A DNA stretch of 37,061 nt from Treponema sp. (lineage in GTDB: Bacteria > Spirochaetota > Spirochaetia > Treponematales > Treponemataceae), in contig JAEDCY010000023.1 in assembly GCA_016293915.1 (NCBI GenBank), positions 1 through 37,061 on the forward strand, in the 5' to 3' direction. The position numbers and the translations under genes were made by a program. Shown piece after piece: positions 37,047-37,061 of this stretch (position 1 is the stretch's first letter; each line of letters starts with the position of its first letter). The notes under the pieces were generated by a model. The model worked only from the letters and a program-made list of their open reading frames with translations, was not told the DNA's origin and ran no database searches.

Positions 37047-37061
37047 AAAAGTTTTGATAAA

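Overview
The window looks like accessory chromosome of a host-associated spirochaete, most likely a gut or oral Treponema. That is an inference from the moderate-to-low GC content, the protein sequences (DnaE, the YkvA-type protein) and tRNA genes that do not encode CCA. I cannot test it without a database.

Layout. 1-3499: dnaE, whose reading frame is broken near the left edge, plus a small partner gene. 3541-6932: two divergent operons sharing a regulatory region. The leftward one encodes a solitary FlhA/FHIPEP-like membrane protein, a cyclic-phosphate-processing receiver domain (cREC) and an unknown protein; the rightward one an AAA+ ATPase. 7025-8930: two AbiF/Abi_2 HEPN proteins, the first preceded by a terminator-capped small RNA. 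9042-12863: a run of small membrane, acidic, lipoprotein, PD-(D/E)XK nuclease and zinc-ribbon proteins of unknown collective role. 13005-14698: a metallophosphoesterase and an Rnl2-type RNA ligase. 14937-17800: 18 tRNA or tRNA-like genes interleaved with two 'tiny ORF + short Xre protein' modules; a third module lies at 22841-23337. 18298-20055 and 24422-26023: two AbiE-type nucleotidyltransferase toxin systems with unrelated operators. 20518-22025: KptA (RNA 2'-phosphotransferase) and a frameshifted phosphatase. 26263-30337: RlaP nucleotidyltransferase, a primase-like protein and two WYL regulators. 30941-35052: RtcB RNA ligase, then a DUF2828/Ro60-like (TROVE + vWA) gene embedded in an array of small structured RNAs.

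Most genes fit one theme: RNA damage (HEPN RNases, tRNA-targeting nucleotidyltransferases) and RNA repair or quality control (RtcB, Rnl2-type ligase, KptA, cREC, RlaP, phosphatases, Ro60-like protein, spare tRNAs). Two promoter architectures tie them together. One has a dyad CTATCA-N5-TGATAG exactly 10 nt before the -10 element (five copies). The other has a CTTNAATN box 19-20 nt before the -10 (eight copies).

The best candidate for something undescribed is a family of seven small RNAs around RtcB and the Ro60-like gene. Each has covarying terminal arms, a conserved CAGCAA just inside the 5' arm and CTTG at the 3' end. One carries a circularly permuted tRNA-Gly, another a tRNA-Thr body without its acceptor stem, and one sits in the rtcB leader. 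The second strong theme is at least three families of small palindromic mobile repeats. They sit inside tRNA genes and, in frame, inside the RlaP and Ro60-like proteins; some have visible 6-bp target duplications.
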